This document shows, in pieces, positions 33,753 to 42,649 of a stretch of DNA of 64,000 nt. Source of the DNA: an uncultured Roseicyclus sp. (GTDB lineage: Bacteria; Pseudomonadota; Alphaproteobacteria; Rhodobacterales; Rhodobacteraceae); contig NZ_CALAHQ010000035.1 in NCBI RefSeq assembly GCF_937892565.1, positions 1 to 64,000 of the forward strand, read 5' to 3'. A program made the position numbers and the translations under genes. Below the pieces are notes generated by a model. It ran no database searches and had not been told where the DNA came from. It saw only the letters and a list, made by a program, of their open reading frames with translations. Position 1 is the first letter of the stretch. Every line of letters begins with the position of its first letter.

Positions 33753-34556
33753 ATGAAGCGTTTCATCCCGTTCTTTCCCAAGGGCCCGCTTGTCTCGGTG
33801 ATCCGCCTGTCGGGGGTGATCGCCGCCTCTGCGCGTGGTGGCACGCTCAGCGATCACGCGCTCGCCCCCGCCATCGAGCGCGCCTTTGCCAAGGGCAAGC
33901 CCACAGCCGTGGCGCTGGTGCTGAATTCACCGGGTGGAAGCCCCGTTCAATCGGCCTTGATCGCCGCGCGCATCCGGCGGCTGGCCGAGGACAAGAAAAT
34001 TCCCGTCCACGCCTTTGTCGAGGATGTGGCCGCTTCGGGTGGCTATTGGCTGGCCTGTGCCGCCGATGACATCTGGGTCGATGACAGCTCGATCCTTGGG
34101 TCGATCGGGGTGATTTCGGCAGGCTTCGGGTTTTCCGATGCCATCGCCCGCATCGGGATCGAGCGTCGTGTCTATACGGCGGGTGCGAACAAATCGCTGC
34201 TTGATCCCTTTCGGCCCGAGAACCCCGACGACATTGCCCGCCTGCGCGAGATTCAGGATCAGATCCACCGTGCCTTCATTGCCCATGTCAGCACGCGGCG
34301 CGGTGATCGGCTCCGCCCCGACGAAGACCTGTTCACCGGCCGATTCTGGGCCGGGGGCCGCGCGGTCGAACTTGGTCTGGCCGATGGCGTCGCGCATATC
34401 GCGCCCAAGCTCAAGACGCTCTATGGCGACAAGGTGCGTGTGCAGCATTTCGGGCCAAAGCGCGGGCTTTTCCAGCGTTTCGGTGCCAGTCTGACCGCCG
34501 AGATTACCGCCGGGATCGAGGATCGCGCGCTTTGGTCGCGCTACGGGGTCAACTGA
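33753..34556 (+). CDS. S49-family serine peptidase (SohB/SppA-like)
   Basis: 267 residues. VSVIRLSGVI at the start, LVLNSPGGS, VEDVAASGGYWLACAADDIW with the nucleophile Ser in ASGGY, and GSIGVIS match the short, single-domain S49 peptidases. YTAGANKSLLDPF carries the catalytic Lys region. It has no clear signal peptide or membrane anchor from this start; the ATG at 33753 lacks a strong ribosome site. Members degrade cleaved signal peptides or membrane proteins. Confidence 0.9.
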   Translation: MKRFIPFFPKGPLVSVIRLSGVIAASARGGTLSDHALAPAIERAFAKGKPTAVALVLNSPGGSPVQSALIAARIRRLAEDKKIPVHAFVEDVAASGGYWLACAADDIWVDDSSILGSIGVISAGFGFSDAIARIGIERRVYTAGANKSLLDPFRPENPDDIARLREIQDQIHRAFIAHVSTRRGDRLRPDEDLFTGRFWAGGRAVELGLADGVAHIAPKLKTLYGDKVRVQHFGPKRGLFQRFGASLTAEITAGIEDRALWSRYGVN

Positions 34557-34744
34557 TGCTCAAGATCATCACCCTGTTTCTGGTCTTCATGGCGGTTCTG
34601 GCCATGTTCGGCCGCTTGCGCTGGCCGGGCAAGGGCGGCAAGGGCCGCGGCGGCGGTCTTCCCAAGCCAAGGCTCTGTCCCGATTGCGGGCGCTACAATC
34701 TGCGCGGCGGCCCTTGCAGCAAGTGCCGGGGCAATGCGGGCTGA
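34556..34744 (+). CDS. Small membrane protein with zinc-ribbon-like cysteines
   Basis: 62 residues. It starts in the TGATG overlap with the peptidase stop. One membrane helix (IITLFLVFMAVLAMFG) is followed by a Gly/Lys-rich basic linker and a CPDC...CSKC pair at the C-terminus, which looks like a treble-clef or rubredoxin-like knuckle. It may be a membrane-anchored partner of the peptidase, inferred only from coupling. Confidence 0.82.
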   Translation: MLKIITLFLVFMAVLAMFGRLRWPGKGGKGRGGGLPKPRLCPDCGRYNLRGGPCSKCRGNAG

Positions 34745-34823
34745 TCGCGGGGCCCGCTTTGCCCGACGGGCGATTTGCCCTATCTGCGCGCAACCGTGAT
34801 GTTCACACCATGAGGTCCGATCG

Positions 34824-35600
34824 ATGACAGCACTTGTGACCGGCGCCGCGCGCCGTCTTGGCCGTGCGATGGCGCTGGAACTGGCGCGGGCGGGTCATGA
34901 TGTGGCGGTGCATTATTCCGGCAGCATGGCCGAGGCCGAGGCCACCGCCCAAGACATCCGCGCGCTGGGCGTGCGGGCCGTCACCTTGCAGGCCGATCTG
35001 ATCGTCGAGGATCAGATGCAGGCGCTGGTGCCGCGTGCGGCGGCGGCATTGGGCGCGCCGATCACGGTCCTGGTCAACAATGCCTCGATCTTTGAGTATG
35101 ACACGCTGGCCAGCGCCACCCGCAACAGTTGGGACCGGCATTTGGAATCCAACCTGCGCGCGCCCTTCGTGCTGACCCAGGCCTTGGCCGCACAGGTGCC
35201 CGACCCCGTCACGGATGATCTTGGCGAACCGGTGGCTCAGGGTCTTGTCGTCAACATGATCGATCAGCGGGTCCACAAGCTGACCCCCGAATTCATGACC
35301 TACACCATCGCCAAGATGGGGCTTTGGGCCCTGACGCGTACATCGGCACAGGCCTTGGCGCCACGCGTGCGGGTCAATGCCATAGGGCCCGGCCCCACGT
35401 TGCAGGGCGCGCGCCAATCGGCCGAACATTTCGCCGGTCAGCGTGCGGCGACCATTTTGGGGCGTGGCGCCGATCTGACAGGGATCTGTGACGCGCTGCG
35501 CTATTTGCTCGGCGCACGGGCCGTGACGGGGCAGTTGCTCTGCGTCGATGGCGGCCAGCATCTTGGCTGGCAAACGCCAGACGTTCTGGGCGTTGAATAA
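34824..35600 (+). CDS. SDR similar to pteridine reductase (FolM-like)
   Basis: 258 residues. TGAARRLGRA, the R-containing glycine motif seen in FolM/PTR1 pteridine reductases, is near residue 6. NNAS and YTIAK (catalytic Tyr and Lys) follow, and PGPTLQGARQS and DGGQHLGW at the end are typical of the alphaproteobacterial group encoded before uvrC. It probably reduces a pterin or dihydromonapterin; a general SDR function is also possible. Confidence 0.82.
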   Translation: MTALVTGAARRLGRAMALELARAGHDVAVHYSGSMAEAEATAQDIRALGVRAVTLQADLIVEDQMQALVPRAAAALGAPITVLVNNASIFEYDTLASATRNSWDRHLESNLRAPFVLTQALAAQVPDPVTDDLGEPVAQGLVVNMIDQRVHKLTPEFMTYTIAKMGLWALTRTSAQALAPRVRVNAIGPGPTLQGARQSAEHFAGQRAATILGRGADLTGICDALRYLLGARAVTGQLLCVDGGQHLGWQTPDVLGVE

Positions 35601-35874
35601 GCTTGGATAATTGCGCGCAGGTAACTTTTCCACCACGCTCGTTTGTGTGACGCTCTTGTGAAGCTGCTGTGACAGCACAGTGACCTGCCCAAATTTCGAA
35701 AGATATTTTGTTTAAAAACAGTATCTTGATTATATGCTTAAAATTTAGGCAAACCGTAGAAGCTGCCTTGTGAAAAGGAAAATTTGCCCCGGCCACAGTT
35801 TTCTCCTCAGTCTTATCCACAGATTCCGTGGAAAGCTCACCCCTTGAAAAGCCCTTGTTTCCGTTGCAGCCAGA
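35601..35874. other. AT-rich intergenic island upstream of uvrC
   Basis: 274 bp noticeably richer in A/T than the rest of the window. It contains a perfect TTATCCACA (35813-35821), the consensus DnaA box, and a GCTGT-G-ACAGC inverted repeat near 35663-35673. I see no supported gene. Confidence 0.7.
35708..35736 (+). promoter_or_regulatory. Candidate sigma-70 promoter of uvrC
   Basis: TTGTTT (35708-35713), a 17-base spacer and TATATG (35731-35736) resemble a -35/-10 pair. The site lies about 140-170 bases before the uvrC starts in the AT-rich island. Assigned by eye only. Confidence 0.35.
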
Positions 35875-35901
35875 ATGGGAATCGCGAAAGCCCGCGCCGA
35901 G

Positions 35902-37770
35902 ATGTCAGAGATACCCGAAAACAGCGCTCAAACGGGCCATGAGCTGGTCCAATCCTACCTCCGCACGCTCGACAATTCGCCGGGTGTCTATCGCATGCTC
36001 GATGTGCAAAGCCGGGTGCTTTATGTCGGCAAGGCCCGCGCGCTGAAAAAGCGGGTCGCCAATTATGCCAATCCCAACGGCCATAGTCCGCGGATCGCGC
36101 GCATGATCCGCGAAACCGCCTCGATGATGTTTCTGACCACGCGGACGGAAACCGAGGCGCTGCTTCTGGAACAGAACCTCATCAAGCAGCTCAAGCCGCG
36201 CTACAACGTGCTGTTGCGCGACGACAAGTCGTTTCCCAACATCCTTGTCAGCCGCACCCATGCCTATCCCCAGATCAAAAAGCACCGCGGCGCCAAGACG
36301 GAAAAGGGCGATTATTTCGGCCCCTTCGCCAGCGCGGGCGCCGTCAATCGCAGCTTGAACCAGCTTCAGCGAGTGTTCTTGTTGCGCAACTGCACCGATG
36401 CAACTTTTGAAAGCCGCACCCGGCCCTGCCTTTTGTATCAGATCAAGCGCTGTTCGGCGCCCTGCACGGGCCAGATCAGCGCCGAGGATTACGCAGCCTC
36501 CGTTGCCGATGCGATGCGCTTTCTCAAGGGTGACAGCACCCGATTGCAGGCCCAGCTTGCCGCCCAGATGGCGCAAGCCTCCGAGGCGATGGAATTCGAA
36601 CGCGCCGCGGCGCTGCGCGACCGCATCCGCGCACTGACCAATGTGCAATCGGTCCAGGGCATCAACCCGCGCGGCGTGCGCGAAGCCGATGTGATCGCGC
36701 TCCATATGGAGGGGGGTCAGGCTTGCGTTCAGGTGTTTTTCATCCGGGCCAATCAGAACTGGGGCAACAAGGATTATTATCCCCGTGTCGGCCCCGACAT
36801 CGACCCGCCCGAGGTGCTCGAGGCGTTCCTGGGTCAGTTCTATGACCAGAAGGATCCGCCGCCACAGCTGATCCTGAGCCATCCGATCGAAAACGCCGAT
36901 CTGATGACCGATGCGCTCAGCCAGAAACTGGGCCGCAAGGTCGAGATCCTTGTGCCCCAGCGCGGTGAAAAGGCGGAATTGATCGATGGCGCGCTCAGAA
37001 ATGCCCGCGAAAGCCTTGCCCGCCGCATGGCCGAGGGTCAGGCACAATCCAAACTTCTGGCCGGGCTGGCCGATGCCCTTGATCTTGATGGACCACCCAA
37101 ACGCGTCGAGGTCTATGACAACTCGCATATCCAGGGCGCCCATGCCGTCGGCGCGATGATCGTCGCGGGCCCTGACGGCTTCTTGAAATCGCAATACCGC
37201 AAGTTCAACATCCGCGGCACCGATCTGACGCCCGGCGATGATTTCGGCATGATGCGCGAGGTTCTGACGCGCCGTTTTCAGCGCCTGATCCAGCAAGACC
37301 CCGACCGCGCGACCGAAGCCTGGCCCGATCTGTTGTTGATCGACGGCGGCGCCGGACAGGTTTCGGCGGTCAAGCAGATCATGGATGATCTGGGCATCGA
37401 CGATCTGCCCTTTATCGGCGTGGCCAAGGGCATCGACCGCGATCAGGGCAAAGAGGAATTCCACCGCCCCGGCCAGCCGGTCATGGCCTTGCCGCGCAAT
37501 GATCCGGTGCTCTATTTCATCCAGCGTCTGCGCGATGAAGCCCATCGTTTCGCCATCGGAGCCCATCGCGCGAAACGGGCTCAAGCGGTCAGCGCCACGC
37601 CGCTGGACGATATCGCGGGTGTGGGCGCCGCACGCAAACGCGCGCTTCTGGCCCATTTCGGCAGCGCCAAGGCCGTGGCCCGCGCCGATCTGGCCGATCT
37701 CAAGGTGGTCCAAGGCGTAAACGACGCGCTGGCGCAAAAAATCTACGATCATTTCCACGAACGAGGCTGA
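35902..37770 (+). CDS. uvrC: Excinuclease ABC subunit C
   Basis: 622 residues from the ATG at 35902; an upstream ATG at 35875 gives 631, and neither has a clear ribosome site. The GIY-YIG nuclease domain opens with [10 protein letters not shown] and [14 protein letters not shown] UvrB-interacting UVR motif follows (about residues 200-235: [16 protein letters not shown]). The RNase H-like endonuclease domain has [10 protein letters not shown] and LLIDGGAGQ, and a helix-hairpin-helix pair is at the C-terminus. It makes both incisions in nucleotide-excision repair. It heads uvrC-pgsA-moaD-moaE. Confidence 0.96.
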   Translation: MSEIPENSAQTGHELVQSYLRTLDNSPGVYRMLDVQSRVLYVGKARALKKRVANYANPNGHSPRIARMIRETASMMFLTTRTETEALLLEQNLIKQLKPRYNVLLRDDKSFPNILVSRTHAYPQIKKHRGAKTEKGDYFGPFASAGAVNRSLNQLQRVFLLRNCTDATFESRTRPCLLYQIKRCSAPCTGQISAEDYAASVADAMRFLKGDSTRLQAQLAAQMAQASEAMEFERAAALRDRIRALTNVQSVQGINPRGVREADVIALHMEGGQACVQVFFIRANQNWGNKDYYPRVGPDIDPPEVLEAFLGQFYDQKDPPPQLILSHPIENADLMTDALSQKLGRKVEILVPQRGEKAELIDGALRNARESLARRMAEGQAQSKLLAGLADALDLDGPPKRVEVYDNSHIQGAHAVGAMIVAGPDGFLKSQYRKFNIRGTDLTPGDDFGMMREVLTRRFQRLIQQDPDRATEAWPDLLLIDGGAGQVSAVKQIMDDLGIDDLPFIGVAKGIDRDQGKEEFHRPGQPVMALPRNDPVLYFIQRLRDEAHRFAIGAHRAKRAQAVSATPLDDIAGVGAARKRALLAHFGSAKAVARADLADLKVVQGVNDALAQKIYDHFHERG

Positions 37771-37843
37771 GGGCGCAGCCGCGCGGGGGCAGCGCCGCAA
37801 GCCGCCTATTCCCTCCGGCAAGCGGGCGCGCTACAGCTATGCC

Positions 37844-38509
37844 ATGCGTTGGACCTTTCCGAATATTCTCACCGTTGCGCGGATGATCGCGGCCCCCATG
37901 GTGGGTCTGGTGTTCTTGTTGCTGCCGCGGCCCTATGCCGATTGGGTGGCGATGATCCTGTTTCTGGCCGCCTCGCTTACCGATTATGTCGATGGCTATC
38001 TCGCCCGTGCCTGGAACCAGATCAGCCGCTTTGGCGCCATGCTCGATCCCATCGCCGACAAGGCGGTGGTCGTGATCGCGCTGGCCGTTCTTTTGGGCGT
38101 GCATGGCATCAGCGGCTGGACGCTGATCCCCGTGGTGGCCATCTTGTTTCGCGAGGTTTTCGTCTCGGGTCTGCGGGAATTTCTTGGCCATCATGCGGGA
38201 ACGCTCAAGGTCACGGCGCTGGCCAAGTGGAAAACCTCGGTTCAGATGATCGCGATCACCATGCTGTTCGCCTGGGGCCTGTTTGACCATTATTTCCTGA
38301 TGCAGACACTGGGCATGAACGCGCAGATCGTGACCGGGATCTTGAATGGCGATATCGCCGACAGTGTCGGGCTGGGCTGGAAATATCAGGGTCTTATGTT
38401 CACCTCTTATGGTGGGCTGGTGTTGCTCTGGCTGGCTGCCGCGCTGACGGTGGCGACCGGTCTGGATTATTTCCGCAAGGCGATGCCCTATCTGAGGGAT
38501 CCGGCATGA
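37844..38509 (+). CDS. pgsA: CDP-diacylglycerol-glycerol-3-phosphate phosphatidyltransferase
   Basis: 221 residues with five to six membrane helices. The CDP-alcohol phosphotransferase motif is complete: Asp50-Gly51, Ala54-Arg55, Gly64, Asp68 and Asp72 (DGYLARAW, then GAMLDPIADK). The enzyme makes phosphatidylglycerophosphate, the precursor of phosphatidylglycerol and cardiolipin, at the inner membrane. Its stop overlaps the moaD start. Confidence 0.94.
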   Translation: MRWTFPNILTVARMIAAPMVGLVFLLLPRPYADWVAMILFLAASLTDYVDGYLARAWNQISRFGAMLDPIADKAVVVIALAVLLGVHGISGWTLIPVVAILFREVFVSGLREFLGHHAGTLKVTALAKWKTSVQMIAITMLFAWGLFDHYFLMQTLGMNAQIVTGILNGDIADSVGLGWKYQGLMFTSYGGLVLLWLAAALTVATGLDYFRKAMPYLRDPA

Positions 38510-38757
38510 AACTCGATATTCGCTATTTCGCATGGTTGCGCGAACGTGTCGGCACCGCCGCCGAACAGGTCGAGACCAAAGCCACAACCGTGGCGGGGCT
38601 TATCGACGAGTTGCGCGCGCGTGACGAAGGCTATGCCTATGCCTTTTCCGATCTGGCATCGATCCGCGCCGCGGTTGATCAGAGCCTGGTCGCGTTCGAT
38701 GCGCCCTTGGCCGGCGCGCGCGAGGTGGCATTTTTCCCACCCATGACCGGGGGCTGA
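38506..38757 (+). CDS. moaD: MoaD, molybdopterin synthase small subunit
   Basis: 83 residues ending in the double glycine (FFPPMTGG) that is activated as a thiocarboxylate and donates sulfur in molybdopterin formation. The ubiquitin-like start KLDIRYFAWLRERVG is typical. ATGA overlap with pgsA and only five bases to moaE. Confidence 0.95.
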   Translation: MKLDIRYFAWLRERVGTAAEQVETKATTVAGLIDELRARDEGYAYAFSDLASIRAAVDQSLVAFDAPLAGAREVAFFPPMTGG

Positions 38758-38762
38758 GCGCG

Positions 38763-39224
38763 ATGACCCTGCCCGTGCGCGTGCAATCCGCCCCGTTCGA
38801 CATGGGCGCCGAGCTGAACCGCTTTGCCGCGCGCGTGCCGGGTGCGGGCGCCGTGGTCAGCTTTTCGGGCCTGACCCGCGATCTGGCCAGCGGCGATCTG
38901 CAGGTGATGGAAATCGAACATTACCCCGGCATGACCGAAGCGGCCCTGGCCGCGATCCGCGATGAGGCAATCGCGCGGTTTTGCCTGACCGATGCGATGA
39001 TCTTGCACCGCTTCGGTCCGCTCAGGCCCGCCGATCCCATCATGATGGTCGCCACCGCCGCCCGCCACCGGGCCGATGCCTTTGCGGCGGCGGAATTCTT
39101 GATGGACTATCTCAAATCGCGCGCGCCTTTCTGGAAAAAAGAGATCACCGCCACCCGCGCCACTTGGGTCGAGGCGCTGAGCGAAGACGAAGCCGCGCTG
39201 GCGCGCTGGTCAAAACCCGCCTGA
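38763..39224 (+). CDS. moaE: MoaE, molybdopterin synthase large subunit
   Basis: 153 residues. GAVVSFSGLTRD, a conserved EHYPGMTE stretch, VATAARHRADAF and the catalytic Lys region (SRAPFWKKE) identify MoaE. With MoaD it converts cyclic pyranopterin monophosphate to molybdopterin. It supplies the pathway used by the formate dehydrogenase cluster, though it is encoded 11 kb away in a lipid and repair context. Confidence 0.95.
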   Translation: MTLPVRVQSAPFDMGAELNRFAARVPGAGAVVSFSGLTRDLASGDLQVMEIEHYPGMTEAALAAIRDEAIARFCLTDAMILHRFGPLRPADPIMMVATAARHRADAFAAAEFLMDYLKSRAPFWKKEITATRATWVEALSEDEAALARWSKPA

Positions 39225-39286
39225 CCCGCGCGCCGCGGCTTTCGCATCGGTGTGGGCCACCCGCGCCGGATGGACGGGCGCGGCAC

Positions 39287-39310
39287 GCGAATTTTCGTAC
39301 GAAAATTCGC
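39287..39310. terminator. Perfect 24-bp palindrome between convergent genes
   Basis: GCGAATTTTC-GTAC-GAAAATTCGC is fully self-complementary over 24 bases and lies between the ends of moaE (+) and the coiled-coil protein (-). As RNA it makes a ten-pair stem with a four-base loop from either strand. Lack of a trailing T-run makes it either a bidirectional terminator or a binding or repeat element. Confidence 0.55.
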
Positions 39311-39319
39311 ACTCCCGCT

Positions 39320-39652
39320 TCAATCTTGCCCTTGATTGATCCGTTCGATGTACAGCCGCAGCTCTTCGGTCTCTTGCCGCGCTTCGCGCAAGTCGTCGGT
39401 TGCCGCGCGCAACTCGGCCTCGGTCTGGCTCAACTGTCCGGTCAGTTCGGCCTCGCGTTGTTGCAGATATTCTGTCGCCTGATCACGGGTTTCTTCGGCA
39501 TCATGCAATGCCTTCGCCATTGCTTCCAATTCGTTCAGATCGGCGCTGCTCACCCGATGGACGCGGCTCAGCAGCCAATGCGCAAGCCAGCCAAGCGCAA
39601 AGGCGACAAACAATATGGCCGCAATGGCGATCACGAATTCAAGCCGGTTCAT
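39320..39652 (-). CDS. Membrane-anchored coiled-coil protein of unknown function
   Basis: 110 residues. One N-terminal helix (FVIAIAAILFVAFALGWLAHW) is followed by ~75 residues of Glu/Gln/Leu-rich heptad-like sequence (LNELEAMAKALHD, then REAELTGQLSQTEAELRAAT), a predicted coiled coil. The start overlaps the OmpA-family stop (ATGA), so both are one unit and may act together in the envelope. No family recognised. Confidence 0.78.
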   Translation of the reverse strand: MNRLEFVIAIAAILFVAFALGWLAHWLLSRVHRVSSADLNELEAMAKALHDAEETRDQATEYLQQREAELTGQLSQTEAELRAATDDLREARQETEELRLYIERINQGQD

Positions 39653-41607
39653 GGGCTGTCCTTTTCTTGATCGCGCCGTTGCGCAGGTCGCGGGATCGGG
39701 CGCGGTCCGGTTGGCGTTTCGGGCGTTGCGGGCATAGGCGCAAGTGTCGCCGGATCCGCTTCGCCGCCGTCGGCTGTGGCGTCATCGCTGGTCGTCCCGA
39801 GCAGGCGAAATTCGATGCGGCGGTTTTGTTCGCGCCCGCTTTCGGTTTCGTTCGAGGCGATGGGCTGGCTTTCGCCATACCCTTGTGCCGTCAGGTTTGA
39901 CACAAGAACATCACGCGCAAGCAGCCCGTCAAGCACCGCGTTCGCCCGTGACCGGCTCAGGTTCAGGTTCATTTCATCGCGACCCTGGGAATCGGTGTGG
40001 CCCGCGATTTCCATCGGGACATGTCGGCAATCGCGCAGCACTTCGGCGATCTGGTCCAGAATGGCGCCCGCTTGCGGGTTGATCGTGACCGATCCGGGGT
40101 CAAAGGTGATCTTGGTCGCGCGCTGGATGTCTTCGATCCGCATCTGGCAATCGGTGGGGCTGGGCAGCGATGCGGTCTGGTCAAGTTGTTCCAGATAGTT
40201 GATGCGCAACTGGAAATCCCCATCCGGGCCCAACGCCTCGCTCAGAAAGCGCGTGATGTCCGATTCGATCTCTGTGTTTCCGGTCCGGCCTCGCAAGATC
40301 AGGGTGTCGGGTTCAAGCGTCATGGTTCCGTCGGTCAGCCGCGACAGCGCATCCAGACCGATCATCGCCCGCACGGCCCAACCGGTCGGCAGATCGTCAA
40401 CCATGCGCGTCGCGACATCGGCGCGGTCGCGTCCAAACACCGCCCGCGCATAGGCCTCCACCGAGCGCCCGACCGGGCCCTCGGGCAAGCGTCCGCGCAA
40501 CAGCAAGCGTCCCTCCTCAGCATCCAGTGTCGCGATCAGCCGTGCGGGCCCTGCCGTCGCGGCACCGGTTTCGCTTTGTGTGCCCAGCACACCCGCAAGC
40601 GAAAAGAAATCCGGCAAGGCGCTGGCCAGCTCACCCATGACGCGGTCGAATTCATCTTGCGCGGTGCCCTCGGCCGCGATCAGGGTCACATCGGCATCCG
40701 AAAAGGCGATCGTGCCTGCGCCCAACCGGGCCAAAGCCCGGATCGCGACGACGACCGCGTCGGCCCATTGCGGTGATGGCACACCCAAGCCGATGGTGCA
40801 GGCCGCTGTGGTCTGTGCCCCGGCGGCGATTGCGGCTGCCAGTATCCGGCCTTGCGTGATGGGCGTGTCTGCTGCGCAGGTCTCGATCCGCGCGGTTCCG
40901 GCATCCATCGTGAAACGGAACTGGAATGGCGTGATGACAGGCCGCGGTGCGGAAATATCCAAAACAACCTCGATCCCCTCGGGGCTGCGGTTTTGCAGCG
41001 CGCTCAGAAAGGCGATCCGTTGCGCGGCGCTGTCGGCGATGGCTTGCACCTTGACCCGGTCTTCATAGACCGTCACCTTTGCGCGCGGGAGCTGCTTGAG
41101 CGCCTCCAGCCCAAAGTCCAGCGCGGCCTCCCATAGCGCGGGGACCGCGAAATCGGCGGTTTCCACAAGGTTTGCCACCTGTGTGCCATTGGCGATCTCG
41201 GCGATGGCTTGATTGATCCGCTCGACACCCGTCGCTCTTGGGACAAGGCCGATCACCTGAATTCCGTCGCGCGCGCGCAAGATGTTGACCGAAAAGCGAG
41301 GCGGTTGCAGATCCGCGCGCAGCGCCACCTCGATCCGGCTGACCACCCGGTCGGCATCGACCAGCATCGCCGCACGCTGCGCCGCGCGAAAGGCCGCTGC
41401 TTCGTTCGGCGCCGTGCCATCCAGAAACACCTGCAGGCCATTGGCCGAAACCGTCGCCCAATCCATGCCACCTTCGGCCAGGGCGACATTCAGCGCATCG
41501 ACCGACCGCCGTTCCATCGCCATCGCCAAGACGATTGCCGTGACCAACGCCATTGCCAAGGCAAGGCCAAAGGCCGCGATCATCTGCAAATGGGGGGATC
41601 GGATCAT
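39649..41607 (-). CDS. OmpA-family envelope protein with BON-like repeats
   Basis: 652 residues. One N-terminal membrane helix (LALAMALVTAIVLAMAM) lacks a clear cleavage site. Residues ~45-270 contain BON-like segments (NGLQVFLDGTAPNEAAAFRA and similar). The C-terminal ~120 residues are an OmpA peptidoglycan-binding domain: EIAGHTDSQGRDEMNLNLSR and AQGYGESQPIASN, with NRRIEFRL. It probably ties the inner membrane or periplasm to peptidoglycan. A C-terminal Pro/Thr-rich tail is disordered. Confidence 0.88.
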   Translation of the reverse strand: MIRSPHLQMIAAFGLALAMALVTAIVLAMAMERRSVDALNVALAEGGMDWATVSANGLQVFLDGTAPNEAAAFRAAQRAAMLVDADRVVSRIEVALRADLQPPRFSVNILRARDGIQVIGLVPRATGVERINQAIAEIANGTQVANLVETADFAVPALWEAALDFGLEALKQLPRAKVTVYEDRVKVQAIADSAAQRIAFLSALQNRSPEGIEVVLDISAPRPVITPFQFRFTMDAGTARIETCAADTPITQGRILAAAIAAGAQTTAACTIGLGVPSPQWADAVVVAIRALARLGAGTIAFSDADVTLIAAEGTAQDEFDRVMGELASALPDFFSLAGVLGTQSETGAATAGPARLIATLDAEEGRLLLRGRLPEGPVGRSVEAYARAVFGRDRADVATRMVDDLPTGWAVRAMIGLDALSRLTDGTMTLEPDTLILRGRTGNTEIESDITRFLSEALGPDGDFQLRINYLEQLDQTASLPSPTDCQMRIEDIQRATKITFDPGSVTINPQAGAILDQIAEVLRDCRHVPMEIAGHTDSQGRDEMNLNLSRSRANAVLDGLLARDVLVSNLTAQGYGESQPIASNETESGREQNRRIEFRLLGTTSDDATADGGEADPATLAPMPATPETPTGPRPIPRPAQRRDQEKDSP

Positions 41608-41674
41608 GGCTGTCCCGGCGCCTGTTACGCGACTGTCTTTCGAGCGGCCTACAGGCTTGTGTGCCCGGGTTCAA

Positions 41675-42637
41675 TCAAACCAGCGCCGCGGCGGCGAAAA
41701 ACAGCGCAACGATCAACCCGGTATCGCGGTTGGCGCGGAACAGCCGCAAACAGGTGTCGGCGTCGTCGATGTCGAGGCGCTGCAGCTGCCAAAGCATGTG
41801 CAAGCCCATGCCCCCGACCCCCAACACGGCCAGCGCCAGCCCCAAAGCCGACGCGGTTGCCAAAGCCATCAGGGCTGCGGCAGCCATCAGCGCCATGGTC
41901 AGGATCAAGAAACCACGCAGCCAGATCGCCGTGTTGTCCGCAAACAGCCGCGCGGTGGATTTCACCCCGATCAGCGCGTCATCCTCGCGGTCTTGATGGG
42001 CATAGATCGTGTCATAAAACAGCGTCCAGCTGATACCGCCGAGATAAAGCAAGACCGCAGGCCAGCCAAGCCTGCCCGATTGCGCCGTCCACAAAAGCAG
42101 CGCCCCCCAGTTGAAGGCAAGGCCAAGAAACACCTGTGGCCACCATGTGAAGCGCTTGGCAAAAGGATAGACCGCCACCGTCACAAGCGAGGCGATGCCC
42201 AAAACGATCGCATCGATGTTGAAGGTCAAAAGGATCGCAAAAGCCATTACCGCTTGCGCCACCAGCCAGATCAGCGCCTGCTTGACGCTGACCTGTCCCG
42301 ATGGAATGGGCCGCGACCTTGTGCGCGCCACCGCCCCGTCGATATGGCGGTCGGTGATGTCGTTCCATGTGCAGCCCGCGCCGCGCATCAAAAAGGCGCC
42401 AATGGCCGAACCCACAAAAAGCCACAGATCGGCAAGGGCCAGACCATTCCCGCCTGCACCCGCCGCCAAAAACAGCCCCCACCAGCACGGCAGCAGCAAG
42501 AGCCATGTGCCGATGGGCCGATCCGCGCGGCTAAGCCGCAGATAGGGCCGCGTGGCGGGCGGGGCCAGACGGTCCACCCAGTTGCCGCGCACGGCATCCG
42601 CCACCTGCCCCTCTGGCGTTTCGCTTGCCTCGCTCAT
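41675..42637 (-). CDS. ubiA: 4-hydroxybenzoate polyprenyltransferase
   Basis: 320 residues with eight or so membrane helices. Aspartate-rich motif NDITDRHIDGAVARTRSRP (Asn92, Asp93, Asp96, Asp100) and the second motif YAHQDREDDALIGVKS bind Mg-prenyl diphosphate. It attaches the polyprenyl tail to 4-hydroxybenzoate in ubiquinone synthesis. It is divergent from rsmE with a 12-bp gap, an arrangement common in Rhodobacterales. Confidence 0.94.
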   Translation of the reverse strand: MSEASETPEGQVADAVRGNWVDRLAPPATRPYLRLSRADRPIGTWLLLLPCWWGLFLAAGAGGNGLALADLWLFVGSAIGAFLMRGAGCTWNDITDRHIDGAVARTRSRPIPSGQVSVKQALIWLVAQAVMAFAILLTFNIDAIVLGIASLVTVAVYPFAKRFTWWPQVFLGLAFNWGALLLWTAQSGRLGWPAVLLYLGGISWTLFYDTIYAHQDREDDALIGVKSTARLFADNTAIWLRGFLILTMALMAAAALMALATASALGLALAVLGVGGMGLHMLWQLQRLDIDDADTCLRLFRANRDTGLIVALFFAAAALV

Positions 42638-42649
42638 AGTCTGTGCCCC

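Noticed and set aside
35601..35874. Chromosomal replication origin.
   Set aside because: Only one clear DnaA box and no origin-type gene neighbours (dnaA, hemE, parAB) are visible.
41282..42649. Open frame extending about 450 codons upstream of rsmE.
   Set aside because: It runs antisense through ubiA and part of the OmpA-family gene, and rsmE has a full-length start at 42650.
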